Shown here: positions 1-6,025 of the stretch, one piece after another
Position numbering within the stretch: the stretch's first letter is position 1
How the letters are laid out: each line of letters opens with the position of its first letter
NCBI GenBank assembly: GCA_937974275.1
Contig: CALJIF010000076.1
Span: 1-8,816, forward strand
DNA: 8,816 nt
Source of the DNA: an uncultured Flavobacteriales bacterium
GTDB lineage: Bacteria; Bacteroidota; Bacteroidia; Palsa-965
Direction of reading: 5' to 3'
Translations under genes and position numbers: made by a program
The notes under the pieces: model-generated
The model's input: the letters and a program-made list of their open reading frames with translations, nothing else
Told to the model about the DNA's origin: nothing
Databases searched by the model: none

Positions 1-238
1 TTGCTTTAATAGAATCATTCTCTGTGATAGTCATTAAAACTTCAACAGAAGCCTGATAGGATCCGTTTTTATTTTTTTTGTACTCCACCGAATTGCCGAT
101 AATCGACATGTACGTTTCTACAAACGTTTTGTGATCGGGAGTAGAAAATGCAGACCAGGTAAGATTTGCCGTAACTTCTTTGGCGTTGGCGAATGCCGAA
201 GCCGACAGCAAAATAACAATGAAAAAAAGACGTTTCAT
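1..238 (-). CDS. Secreted protein, N-terminal part only (possible GWxTD-type)
   Basis: Only the first 79 codons are in the window; the gene runs off the left edge. The start ATG is at 238-236. The N-terminus (MKRLFFIVILLSASAFANA) is a clear signal peptide with two Lys/Arg-type residues, a hydrophobic core and an AxA cleavage site near residue 19, so the protein is exported to the periplasm or beyond. The mature part begins with a Thr/Ser-rich stretch, then a FVETYMSIIG segment and a region of alternating beta-type residues (SVEYKK, ASVEVLMTI). This order (F..P....VE.Y....G.SV.Y....G..Q..VEV) reminds me of the N-terminal beta region of GWxTD-domain proteins of Bacteroidota. That is a resemblance from memory; the diagnostic GWxTD motif would lie outside the window. 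It sits 65 bases downstream of the photolyase stop on the same strand and seems to have its own promoter. Confidence 0.75.
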   Translation of the reverse strand, partial: MKRLFFIVILLSASAFANAKEVTANLTWSAFSTPDHKTFVETYMSIIGNSVEYKKNKNGSYQASVEVLMTITENDSIKA

Positions 239-282
239 GATGCCTTCGTATAAAATGTAAACATGCGGGGATGCTACTCTCG

Positions 283-290
283 TAAAGGTA
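283..290 (-). promoter_or_regulatory. Candidate -7 box (TACCTTTA) for the secreted protein at 1-238
   Basis: Read on the minus strand, TACCTTTA matches the Bacteroidota -7 consensus TAnnTTTG in 7 of 8 places. The same TAYCTTTAC form occurs before two other genes here (2104 and 4178, plus strand). Transcription would begin near 277, giving a leader of about 40 bases. The box lies in a short palindrome (minus strand TCGTA-CCTT-TACGA), which could be an operator or chance. I see no clear -33 TTG. Confidence 0.4.
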
Positions 291-303
291 CGAAAGAAAG
301 ATC

Positions 304-1614
304 TTACTTAGCTAACGCGGCTTTGTAAGTGGTTAAGCAACGGTCCCTGGCGAATGCATGATCGACCATCGGTGGCGGGTATTTTGCGGTTCCGTATTCG
401 GGCACCCATTTTTTAACATAAACGGCTTGAGGATCGAATTTGCGGAATTGTTCACTCGGATTAAAAATCCGGAAGTATGGAGCAGCATCTGTTCCGGAGC
501 CTGCAGCCCATTGCCAACCTCCGTTATTCGAAGAAAGTTCGAAGTCGTTCAACTTTGCCGCAAAGTAAGCTTCGCCCCAACGCCAATCAATCAGAAGGTG
601 TTTGGTTAAAAAGCTGGCCACCACCATACGCACCCGATTATGCATGAATCCGGTTGCATTCAACTCGCGCATTCCGGCATCAACCAACGGATAACCGGTT
701 TTTCCTTCGCACCATTTTTTGAATTCCTCTTCGTTATTTCTCCAGGCAATTCTATCGTATTCCGGTTTAAATGCCTGATTGGCCACGTGCGGAAAATGCC
801 ACAAAATTTGCATGTAGAATTCACGCCAAATCAACTCGTTGGTCCATGTTTCGGAAAGTGGCGCAGCACGACGAAATAATTCTCGAATGCTTACGGTACC
901 AAACCGAAGATGAATGCTCAGTTTACTGGTCGCATTTCGAGCCGGGAAGTCTCGTAATTCGGCATAGTTTTTCAATAAAGCATCGTTCAATACGAACGCC
1001 GTTGCAGCCTCGGGATTTTTAGGAAAGCCAAGCGAATCGTGGTCGACATGAAATCGGGCGTTCGTTTGCAGGAGATTGTTCGCATATTTTTCAACGGGAT
1101 AAGAACGCATGTAAAATTCATTCACCGTTTTGCGCCACTTGTTTTTGTACGGTGTGAATACGGTATAGGGTTTACCATCATCCTTTACAATTTCACTCTT
1201 TTCAAAAATGACTTGATCCTTGCACGTGTACAAGGCAATATTCGCTTCGGTTAACATCGTTCCGATACGCTTATCGCGTTGACGTGCGTATGGTTCGTAA
1301 TCGTGGTTCGTATAAACAGCTTGTACCTGATAAGCGTTTAAAAGCTGTTTCCAAGCGTCGTTCACTTCAGCGTGAATCACCTCAAGTGCTCCGCCTCGTA
1401 TTTCGAATTCCTTTCGTAAGTGTTGAATGGCGTCATAAATAAAATCTACACGACGATCGGGAAGTTTCCTGTTGAGTTTACCGAGAATGGCTTCATCAAA
1501 AATAAAGAAGCCCACAACAGGTTTTCCCGATTTGAGAGCATGATATAATCCCGCATTATCGTTAAAACGAAGGTCGCGTCGGAACCAAAAAACGTTAACT
1601 GGTGTTGTGTTCAT
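304..1614 (-). CDS. phrB: Deoxyribodipyrimidine photo-lyase (class I CPD photolyase)
   Basis: This flavoenzyme uses blue/near-UV light to split cyclobutane pyrimidine dimers in DNA. The 436-residue length suits a class I photolyase. The N-terminal antenna domain opens with VFWFRRDLR (residues 8-16). The C-terminal FAD domain is strongly conserved: ELIWREFY (260-267), KTGYPLVDAGMR (305-316), GFMHNRVRM (322-330), LLIDWRWGE (340-348) and NNGGWQWAAGSGTDAAPYFR (363-382). By alignment to E. coli PhrB as I recall it, the electron-transfer Trp triad is intact at W291, W344 and W367. The FAD-N5 Asn (N363) and the dimer-contacting E260, W263, N326, R327, M330 and W369 are also present, so I expect an active repair enzyme rather than a signalling cryptochrome. 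One family Trp is Phe (F323 in GFMHN). The start ATG overlaps the stop of the upstream gene (ATGA), which supports coupled translation. The antenna chromophore cannot be read from the sequence. Confidence 0.96.
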   Translation of the reverse strand: MNTTPVNVFWFRRDLRFNDNAGLYHALKSGKPVVGFFIFDEAILGKLNRKLPDRRVDFIYDAIQHLRKEFEIRGGALEVIHAEVNDAWKQLLNAYQVQAVYTNHDYEPYARQRDKRIGTMLTEANIALYTCKDQVIFEKSEIVKDDGKPYTVFTPYKNKWRKTVNEFYMRSYPVEKYANNLLQTNARFHVDHDSLGFPKNPEAATAFVLNDALLKNYAELRDFPARNATSKLSIHLRFGTVSIRELFRRAAPLSETWTNELIWREFYMQILWHFPHVANQAFKPEYDRIAWRNNEEEFKKWCEGKTGYPLVDAGMRELNATGFMHNRVRMVVASFLTKHLLIDWRWGEAYFAAKLNDFELSSNNGGWQWAAGSGTDAAPYFRIFNPSEQFRKFDPQAVYVKKWVPEYGTAKYPPPMVDHAFARDRCLTTYKAALAK

Positions 1615-2048
1615 CGTAAACGGTTAGCTCTGGTCACCATGGCCGAGTTTCCGTTGAAGTGCAGTTGCCACGTGTTGTCGAATATGCGCGGCAGGTAGCG
1701 TTTATAAAGCAGTGTACGTTGCGATGATTTGCTTTCATCTTCCCCGTCTTTAGGAATTCCGGTGAATTCGTAGTACATGATTTTGGGATGTTCCGCCATA
1801 AACATCTTCACAATTTCCACAATCGTACTCATCACCCGAAAAACCTCCCCACGATTCGTCACTACGTATTCTTCACCTTCAAACTCGTCATTGATCACAC
1901 CAAAAACAATCGTAGCATGCAAAATGTTGTCTTGACGACGACCAAAACGAACTTCGTAGTTCAACCCGCTTTCGGTGGTGAAGAAATATACACCTGCAGA
2001 TGGAATGGCAGGAGCGATGATTTTGTATAAGGGCAGCTGGCCCGACAT
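1611..2048 (-). CDS. Conserved hypothetical protein, coupled to photolyase
   Basis: A 145-residue soluble protein without signal peptide or membrane segment. I do not recognise a characterised family. It has a beta-rich first half (YFFTTESGLNYEVRFGRR), a central IVFGVINDEFEGEEYV segment, a helix with alternating hydrophobics (FRVMSTIVEIVKMFMAEHP) and a later SSQRTLLYKRYLPRIF segment. The order FxxxSG...V.F...IVFG...T...IV..F...P...F.G...RT.LY loosely recalls the DUF6934 family; I cannot verify this. I chose the ATG at 2048. A longer reading from a TTG at 2069 adds 7 residues, but that TTG forms the end of a perfect -7 promoter box (2074-2067), so it should not be in the mRNA. The stop codon TGA overlaps the photolyase ATG by four bases, so this is the first gene of a two-gene operon and its product may act in light or UV response. 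That functional link is inference. Confidence 0.85.
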   Translation of the reverse strand: MSGQLPLYKIIAPAIPSAGVYFFTTESGLNYEVRFGRRQDNILHATIVFGVINDEFEGEEYVVTNRGEVFRVMSTIVEIVKMFMAEHPKIMYYEFTGIPKDGEDESKSSQRTLLYKRYLPRIFDNTWQLHFNGNSAMVTRANRLR

Positions 2049-2066
2049 AGGGATTAGGTTATTTCC

Positions 2067-2074
2067 CAAATGTA
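2067..2074 (-). promoter_or_regulatory. -7 box (TACATTTG) of the photolyase operon
   Basis: On the minus strand TACATTTG is an exact match to the Bacteroidota TAnnTTTG -7 box. Its last base is 18 bases before the ATG at 2048, so transcription would start about 12 bases upstream of the coding region, as elsewhere in this window. I see no clean -33 TTG. The box decides the start of the downstream gene, since the alternative TTG start lies inside it. Confidence 0.55.
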
Positions 2075-2095
2075 GGATTTTAGCAGGATTTAATC

Positions 2096-2596
2096 ATGCA
2101 GACTATCTTTACAGTTATGAGAAACCTGCTGTTGATTTTTTCGTTGCTGTTGATGAGCTTTCTGCTCGTGAAGCCTGTTCAAAAGGTGAAGATTGACTCA
2201 CTGATAAAACGTGTACATGCGGTTAATGATACCACATATGTGGTGAACTTCTGGGCAACGTGGTGTGCGCCGTGCGTGAAAGAATTGCCTGTTTTTGATA
2301 CAATAGACAACAAGTTTGCAGGGAAACCGGTGAAAGTTCTTCTTGTATCACTTGATTTTCCTAAGGATTTGAGTGGAAAGCTGCCACAGTTTATCGATAA
2401 GAAATCCATTAAGCAGGATGTGTTGTTTCTTGATGAATTGTACGAAAACGAATGGATTCCTAAGGTGGATAGTACCTGGCAGGGAAACATTCCGGCTACG
2501 TGGATTGTTAATCAAAACAAGAGTTTCCAACGTTTTTTACCGCGGGAAGTGAAGGTTCCGGAGCTGGATAGTTTGTTGCAAATAAGCTTTAAATAG
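2096..2596 (+). CDS. TlpA/ResA-like thioredoxin-fold protein, membrane-anchored or exported
   Basis: A 166-residue thiol-disulfide protein. An N-terminal hydrophobic segment (about residues 9-26) serves as a membrane anchor or signal peptide, with no lipobox Cys. The thioredoxin fold follows: VVNFWATWCAPC carries the redox pair C57/C60, LLVSLDF (82-88) is the central strand, and GNIPATWIV (130-138) has the cis-Pro (P133) opposite the active site. WCAPC is the form seen in TlpA/ResA/CcmG-type reductases working outside the cytoplasm, for example in cytochrome c maturation. Start choice is open: ATG 2096 has an AGGA 7 bases upstream (2085-2088), while ATG 2117 gives a cleaner signal sequence (MRNLLLIF) and falls just after a -7-like box. 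I list the longer form. It is divergent from the photolyase operon and lies 55 bases before a secreted CxxCH protein, a conceivable substrate. The physiological partner is not shown by the sequence. Confidence 0.9.
   Translation: MQTIFTVMRNLLLIFSLLLMSFLLVKPVQKVKIDSLIKRVHAVNDTTYVVNFWATWCAPCVKELPVFDTIDNKFAGKPVKVLLVSLDFPKDLSGKLPQFIDKKSIKQDVLFLDELYENEWIPKVDSTWQGNIPATWIVNQNKSFQRFLPREVKVPELDSLLQISFK
2104..2111 (+). promoter_or_regulatory. Candidate -7 box (TATCTTTA) for the thioredoxin-like gene
   Basis: TATCTTTA matches TAnnTTTG in 7 of 8 positions and is identical to the box before the glycosyltransferase at 4178. It lies 29 bases from the minus-strand -7 box at 2067-2074, so the two upstream elements would overlap back to back. 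It sits inside the longest reading of the thioredoxin-like gene; if it is used, the real start is the internal ATG at 2117 and the mRNA is almost leaderless. Confidence 0.35.
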
Positions 2597-2628
2597 TTTA
2601 ATGGATTAGGATTATTCATTGTCACTAT

Positions 2629-2636
2629 TATATTTG
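2629..2636 (+). promoter_or_regulatory. -7 box (TATATTTG) for the CxxCH secreted protein
   Basis: TATATTTG is an exact match to the TAnnTTTG consensus and ends 15 bases before the ATG at 2652, leaving a leader of roughly 9 bases. A TTG at 2619-2621 is too close to be the -33 element, and none is visible at the right distance. The box suggests this gene can be transcribed independently of the thioredoxin-like gene upstream. Confidence 0.5.
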
Positions 2637-2651
2637 TAGCTACACTTATTT

Positions 2652-3485
2652 ATGATGAAAAAAACGATACAAGTAATAGGTTTAATGATTGGGTTGGTGG
2701 TGATTTGGGTAACCGCTCTACCTGTGCAGGATGCGCATTCCAACACAAGCGGATCGAATTCCGGGAAAACAGGTTCTCCGGGAGACGGACAGAATTGCAC
2801 ACAGTGTCATGCCGGTACGCCAACAACACAGACGGGTTTGATTACCGTGAACACTCCGGTTAATGGATATATTCCGGGGACGACTTATCAGGTAACGGCA
2901 ACGGTTACCTTTCAGGGAAGAACCAAATTCGGTTTCCAGGTTTCTCCTCAAAACGCAACAGGGCAGCAATTGGGAACTTTAATTGCTACCAATACAGCAG
3001 AAACTCAAACGCAGGTTAACGGTAAGTACATTACACACAAAACTGCCGGCACTTCAGGACCAACAGGCACTAAAACCTGGACGTTCGATTGGACAGCTCC
3101 TGCAGCTGGTTCGGGCCCTGTTACATTGTATGGTGCGTTTAATAGCACCAACAGTTTGTCGAACTCAGCCGGCGATATCGTTTATTTATCTACCACTACA
3201 GTTCAGGAAGATTTATCTGCGTTAATTGCAGAAGATAATCTCATTCCTGAATTAACCGTGTTCCCGGTACCTGCAAATGATTTTGTGGAGTTTCGTGCTC
3301 CAAATGCCGCGAATGATTTTTATTCAATTGATGTTTACGACATCTCCGGGGCTATGGTACAAAGTACGGCAACGCAATCGCTGCAAGGATTTCGTCTAAA
3401 TATTTCGGAGTTGTCTGCAGGTATGTATTTTGTTAAAGTGTACACCGCAGAAGGTTTCACCGTTCGTCGGATACTGAAATCGTAA
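2652..3485 (+). CDS. Secreted CxxCH protein with type IX secretion C-terminal sorting domain (choice-of-anchor V / Reeler-like)
   Basis: A 277-residue exported protein. Residues 1-23 form a signal peptide (MMKKTIQVIGLMIGLVVIWV). After a Ser/Gly linker comes GSPGDGQNCTQCHAG, holding one CxxCH motif (C49, C52, H53), the usual covalent haem c attachment site. Residues 60-185 are a Thr-rich beta sandwich with TKTWTFDWTAP (139-149) and LYGAFNSTN...GDIVYLS (159-180), the pattern of Reeler-like proteins annotated as choice-of-anchor V, which often carry this Cys-His motif. Residues 201-277 are a type A sorting tail: LTVFPVPANDFVEF, a YDISG turn, LSAGMYFVKV, and the basic end VRRILKS. Such tails direct proteins through the outer membrane by the type IX system, usually for surface anchoring or release. 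Two adjacent ATG codons (2652, 2655) could start it. The gene ends in a strong terminator. Whether haem is bound is unproven; no distal Met ligand can be assigned. Confidence 0.9.
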   Translation: MMKKTIQVIGLMIGLVVIWVTALPVQDAHSNTSGSNSGKTGSPGDGQNCTQCHAGTPTTQTGLITVNTPVNGYIPGTTYQVTATVTFQGRTKFGFQVSPQNATGQQLGTLIATNTAETQTQVNGKYITHKTAGTSGPTGTKTWTFDWTAPAAGSGPVTLYGAFNSTNSLSNSAGDIVYLSTTTVQEDLSALIAEDNLIPELTVFPVPANDFVEFRAPNAANDFYSIDVYDISGAMVQSTATQSLQGFRLNISELSAGMYFVKVYTAEGFTVRRILKS

Positions 3486-3507
3486 CAACTGATAACCGTC
3501 ATGTTTT

Positions 3508-3539
3508 AAAAGGGAGTAGATCATTTCTACTCCCTTTTT
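3508..3539 (+). terminator. Intrinsic terminator after the CxxCH secreted protein
   Basis: A perfect 13-base-pair stem (AAAAGGGAGTAGA at 3508-3520 with TCTACTCCCTTTT at 3526-3538) encloses a 5-base loop and is followed by T residues to 3539. It starts 22 bases after the stop codon. The A-run on the left arm gives a T-run on the minus strand too, so it could work both ways, though no minus-strand gene needs it. Confidence 0.85.
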
Positions 3540-3546
3540 CATTGTT

Positions 3547-3554
3547 CAATTTTG
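3547..3554 (+). promoter_or_regulatory. Weak candidate -7 box (CAATTTTG) for the coiled-coil gene
   Basis: CAATTTTG differs from TAnnTTTG only at the first base. It lies just after the preceding terminator and 31 bases before the ATG at 3586. A strong terminator on either side means the small gene must have its own promoter in this short gap, and this is the best match I find. No convincing -33 element is visible. Confidence 0.25.
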
Positions 3555-3585
3555 TCGTGTAATCATTAACTAATTGAAACCCGCT

Positions 3586-3966
3586 ATGAACACAAAATCA
3601 ATTTCAGAACTACACGCCGAACACACTGAGTTTTTAAACAAGTTGAATTTCTATAAAGATGAGCTTGCGGTGATGCGCAACCGTGTAGAAGAAGTGGCAG
3701 GGAAGAACACTAATCAGGAAGTTTTAGCACAGATTGAACATTTTCAGAATCAACTCATCGTTCAACGCAATAATATCGATGAATTGGTTCATGCCGTAAA
3801 AGATCACGATTCCTATTTAGAAAATCGTGTGAAGGAGAATCCTGTGAGCAGCGACGTTCGTCAGGTGAATGACCATCCTTTAATGCGTGAAAATGTATTA
3901 CAATTCGAGAAAGTATTCAACGAATTGCGTCACGAACTAAATAGTTTTTTAAGTAAAACGATGTAA
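3586..3966 (+). CDS. Small conserved helical/coiled-coil protein of unknown function
   Basis: A 126-residue cytoplasmic protein with no signal peptide, membrane segment or catalytic motif. It is highly charged and reads as two long amphipathic helices (about residues 6-40 and 45-80, e.g. LNKLNFYKDELAVMRNRVEEV and IEHFQNQLIVQRNNIDELVHAV) plus a C-terminal helix (about 97-122), with heptad-like spacing of Leu/Ile/Phe suggesting a coiled coil or helical bundle. Similar small proteins are, as far as I recall, found as hypothetical proteins in Bacteroidota. I chose ATG 3586 over an in-frame TTG at 3574, which would add only four residues. It is a single-gene transcription unit, flanked by terminators at 3508-3539 and 3991-4022. 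No function can be assigned. Confidence 0.85.
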   Translation: MNTKSISELHAEHTEFLNKLNFYKDELAVMRNRVEEVAGKNTNQEVLAQIEHFQNQLIVQRNNIDELVHAVKDHDSYLENRVKENPVSSDVRQVNDHPLMRENVLQFEKVFNELRHELNSFLSKTM

Positions 3967-3990
3967 TTAGGGAGTATATCGTTTCATTGT

Positions 3991-4022
3991 AAACGGATGA
4001 GTATTATGCTCATCCGTTTTTT
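3991..4022 (+). terminator. Intrinsic terminator after the coiled-coil gene
   Basis: An 11-base-pair perfect stem (AAACGGATGAG at 3991-4001 with CTCATCCGTTT at 4009-4019) with a 7-base loop, continuing into a T-run to 4022. It lies 24 bases after the stop codon on the plus strand. Confidence 0.85.
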
Positions 4023-4177
4023 GTTTGAAGACAAACGACCATTACTTGCACTGATGAAGCTTCTCTAACCTAAATTGAATTCTTGTTCATCATCTTTAGT
4101 GGTTGATAATTTTATGTGAATTGTTTCGGCCGGTTTTATTGCTGTCTCTAATGCCTGAATAATAAATTCGGGGATTG

Positions 4178-4185
4178 TATCTTTA
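4178..4185 (+). promoter_or_regulatory. -7 box (TATCTTTA) for the glycosyltransferase
   Basis: TATCTTTA matches TAnnTTTG in 7 of 8 positions and ends 17 bases before the GTG start at 4203, leaving a leader of about 12 bases. The preceding gap (4023-4177) holds no gene I can support. No clear -33 TTG is visible at 17-23 bases upstream. Confidence 0.45.
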
Positions 4186-4202
4186 CGACTTATTCTGTTT
4201 TT

Positions 4203-5948
4203 GTGAATCGAAGCGTAAAGACATCTCTGTTACTTTTTATCGGCGCGTTGTTGCTGTTTGTGCCGTTTCTTGGGTCGTCGCATTTGTTCGACTGGGACGA
4301 AATCAACTTTGCGGAATGTGCCCGGGAAATGGTGGTAACCGGCGATTATTCTACGGTTCGAATTAACTACGAACCATTCTGGGAAAAACCTCCGCTATTC
4401 ATCTGGATGCAGGCATTGGCCATGAAAGCATTGGGAGCCGGCGATTTTGCTGCACGTTTGCCTAACGCTGTATGTGGCGCATTTACCGTACTCTTTTTAT
4501 ATCATGTAGGTCGCAAAGTATACGATCACCGTTTCGCGCTGATTTGGGTATTGGCATATGTAGGATCATTGTTACCACACTTTTATTTCCGTTCGGGTAT
4601 CATCGATCCGTGGTTCAATCTATTCATTTTTGCCGGAGTTTGGTTTTTCGCTGTTTTTGTTCATAATAATCAACCGTACCATTCCAAACTACCACTGCGT
4701 AAAGAGTTGTTGTTATCGGGCATTGCTTTGGGATTAGCAATTCTTACCAAAGGTCCTGCAGCCATGGTGGTGTTCGGATTGGTGTTTCTGGTTTTTGTCG
4801 TGAAACAAAAGGGCAAACCGTTTATGTCGATTAAACAATTTGCCGTTATCGCATTAACGGTAATTGCTACCGGAAGTATTTGGTTCATTATTGAAATATT
4901 GAGAGGACGTACGAACGTAATAGTAGAGTTTTTCGTTTATCAGGTTCGGTTATTTACAACAGAGGATGCAGGACACGGAGGTCCGTTTTACTACCACTTA
5001 TTGGTTTTGTTAATCGGATGTTTCCCGATTTTCGCTTTTGCCTTGCGCGGATTTATTGGTGGTAAAAGCACAGGTATGTTGACTCCGTGGGAGACGCACG
5101 TCGGATGGTGGATGAAAGCTTTGTTGCTCACGGTGTTGATTTTGTTCTCGTATGTAGAAACAAAAATTATTCATTATTCCTCGTTGACTTATTTCCCGTT
5201 AACGTTTATCGGAGCACGCACGATTTATCGTATTCATAACAGTGAATTGACCTGGAAGCGTTGGATGACATGGATGGTGGCTGTAACAGGAGGCGTTTGG
5301 ATAATTGGTTTTACTGTTGTTCCTCAAATAGATCGTTTCAAGAAACATATACTGGACGCCGGTTTAGTTAAAGATCGTTTTGCTGCAGGAAACCTTGAAG
5401 CCACTGCAAATTGGAATGGTTGGGAATGGTTACCGGGATTAGTTTTACTTGCCGGGCTTTTATGGATGCTGTGGAAATTGAAAGAGAAATTACACACGCA
5501 AGCAGCCTATATCATACTTGGTAGCACGCTGGTGGCAACCGGCTTAGCATCGGGATTGTTAGCTCCGCGTGTGGAAGAATATTCGCAAGGAGCCGCTGTC
5601 CGTTTTTATGAATCGTTGCAAGATAAAAATGTGTTTGTTGAAACTTTAGGATTTAAAAGCTACGCGCAATATTATTATTCACGTGTCCAACCCGGGCTTG
5701 CTGAAGTTCCTGCGTTTGTGGAATGGAAGAATCGAAATTCAAAGTCATTCGCAGACCCCAAGCGCACGTTAACGGAAATCAATATTTCTATGCAACGAGA
5801 CTGGATGCTACGAGGGAATATTGATCGTCCGATGTATTTTGTTTGCAAGAATACGTTCGAGTCGGAAGTGGTTAAATATTATCCGCATTTGCGAAAACTG
5901 AAAGAGGAGAATGGGTTTGTGTTTTGGGAGCGGTTGCCGGGTGAATAA
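4203..5948 (+). CDS. Membrane glycosyltransferase, family 39-type (ArnT/PMT-like)
   Basis: A 581-residue polytopic inner-membrane enzyme of the GT-C fold, expected to move a sugar from a polyprenyl-phosphate donor to an acceptor on the periplasmic side. After the first membrane helix (about 8-25) comes the first outer loop with FDWDEINFAECAREM (29-43), whose acidic residues (D30/D32/E33) correspond to the DE catalytic region of ArnT and PMT proteins. EKPPLFIW (61-68) is the ArnT-type KPPL motif. SGIIDPWFN (131-139), LTKGPAA (181-187) and ETKIIHYSSLTYFPL (319-333) are further family landmarks. About ten to twelve helices end near residue 455, followed by a soluble C-terminal domain of about 125 residues, probably periplasmic. 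The start is GTG: no ATG is in frame close upstream, and a -7 box at 4178-4185 places transcription just before it. The substrate (lipid A sugar, glycan or protein) cannot be told; the neighbours do not help. Confidence 0.93.
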   Translation: MNRSVKTSLLLFIGALLLFVPFLGSSHLFDWDEINFAECAREMVVTGDYSTVRINYEPFWEKPPLFIWMQALAMKALGAGDFAARLPNAVCGAFTVLFLYHVGRKVYDHRFALIWVLAYVGSLLPHFYFRSGIIDPWFNLFIFAGVWFFAVFVHNNQPYHSKLPLRKELLLSGIALGLAILTKGPAAMVVFGLVFLVFVVKQKGKPFMSIKQFAVIALTVIATGSIWFIIEILRGRTNVIVEFFVYQVRLFTTEDAGHGGPFYYHLLVLLIGCFPIFAFALRGFIGGKSTGMLTPWETHVGWWMKALLLTVLILFSYVETKIIHYSSLTYFPLTFIGARTIYRIHNSELTWKRWMTWMVAVTGGVWIIGFTVVPQIDRFKKHILDAGLVKDRFAAGNLEATANWNGWEWLPGLVLLAGLLWMLWKLKEKLHTQAAYIILGSTLVATGLASGLLAPRVEEYSQGAAVRFYESLQDKNVFVETLGFKSYAQYYYSRVQPGLAEVPAFVEWKNRNSKSFADPKRTLTEINISMQRDWMLRGNIDRPMYFVCKNTFESEVVKYYPHLRKLKEENGFVFWERLPGE

Positions 5949-5983
5949 AAATGAAGCAGGCTGCCTCCCCCGAAACAGCCTGC
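5946..5983 (-). terminator. Intrinsic terminator of the SulP operon (minus strand)
   Basis: An 8-base-pair perfect GC-rich stem (GCAGGCTG at 5956-5963 with CAGCCTGC at 5976-5983) has a 12-base loop. Read on the minus strand it is followed by TTCATTTTTAT, giving a five-T run at 5951-5947; there is no T-run on the plus side. It lies in the 62-base gap between convergent genes, and its T-run overlaps the stop codon of the glycosyltransferase. The hairpin alone may also slow plus-strand polymerase. Confidence 0.65.
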
Positions 5984-5986
5984 AAA

Positions 5987-6025
5987 GTAGAATTGTGGTT
6001 CCAACCTCTGTTATTGCAATTCTAC
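5987..6025. repeat. Inverted repeat overlapping the 3' end of the SulP gene
   Basis: A perfect 9-base inverted repeat: GTAGAATTG (5987-5995) and CAATTCTAC (6017-6025), with a 21-base spacer. The right arm lies in the last codons of the transporter gene (stop at 6011-6013). With the neighbouring terminator hairpin it makes two tandem hairpins between the convergent genes. No T-run follows it, so it may protect the 3' end of mRNA or be a protein site; this is inference. Confidence 0.4.

Noticed and set aside
358..1254. Several plus-strand open frames of 71-83 codons opposite the photolyase gene
   Set aside because: They lie antisense to a strongly conserved enzyme, have Cys/Arg/Phe/Ser-rich compositions without domain logic, and overlap each other.
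2049..2069. TTG start at 2069 for the photolyase partner gene
   Set aside because: The TTG is part of a perfect TACATTTG -7 box, so it would lie upstream of the transcript; ATG 2048 is preferred.
3574..3585. TTG start at 3574 for the coiled-coil protein
   Set aside because: It adds four residues only, and an ATG follows directly at 3586 with a normal protein start.
5949..6010. A possible frameshifted or detached STAS domain after SulP
   Set aside because: Only 62 bases separate the SulP stop from the convergent gene, far too few for a STAS domain of about 100 residues; the transporter ends cleanly.
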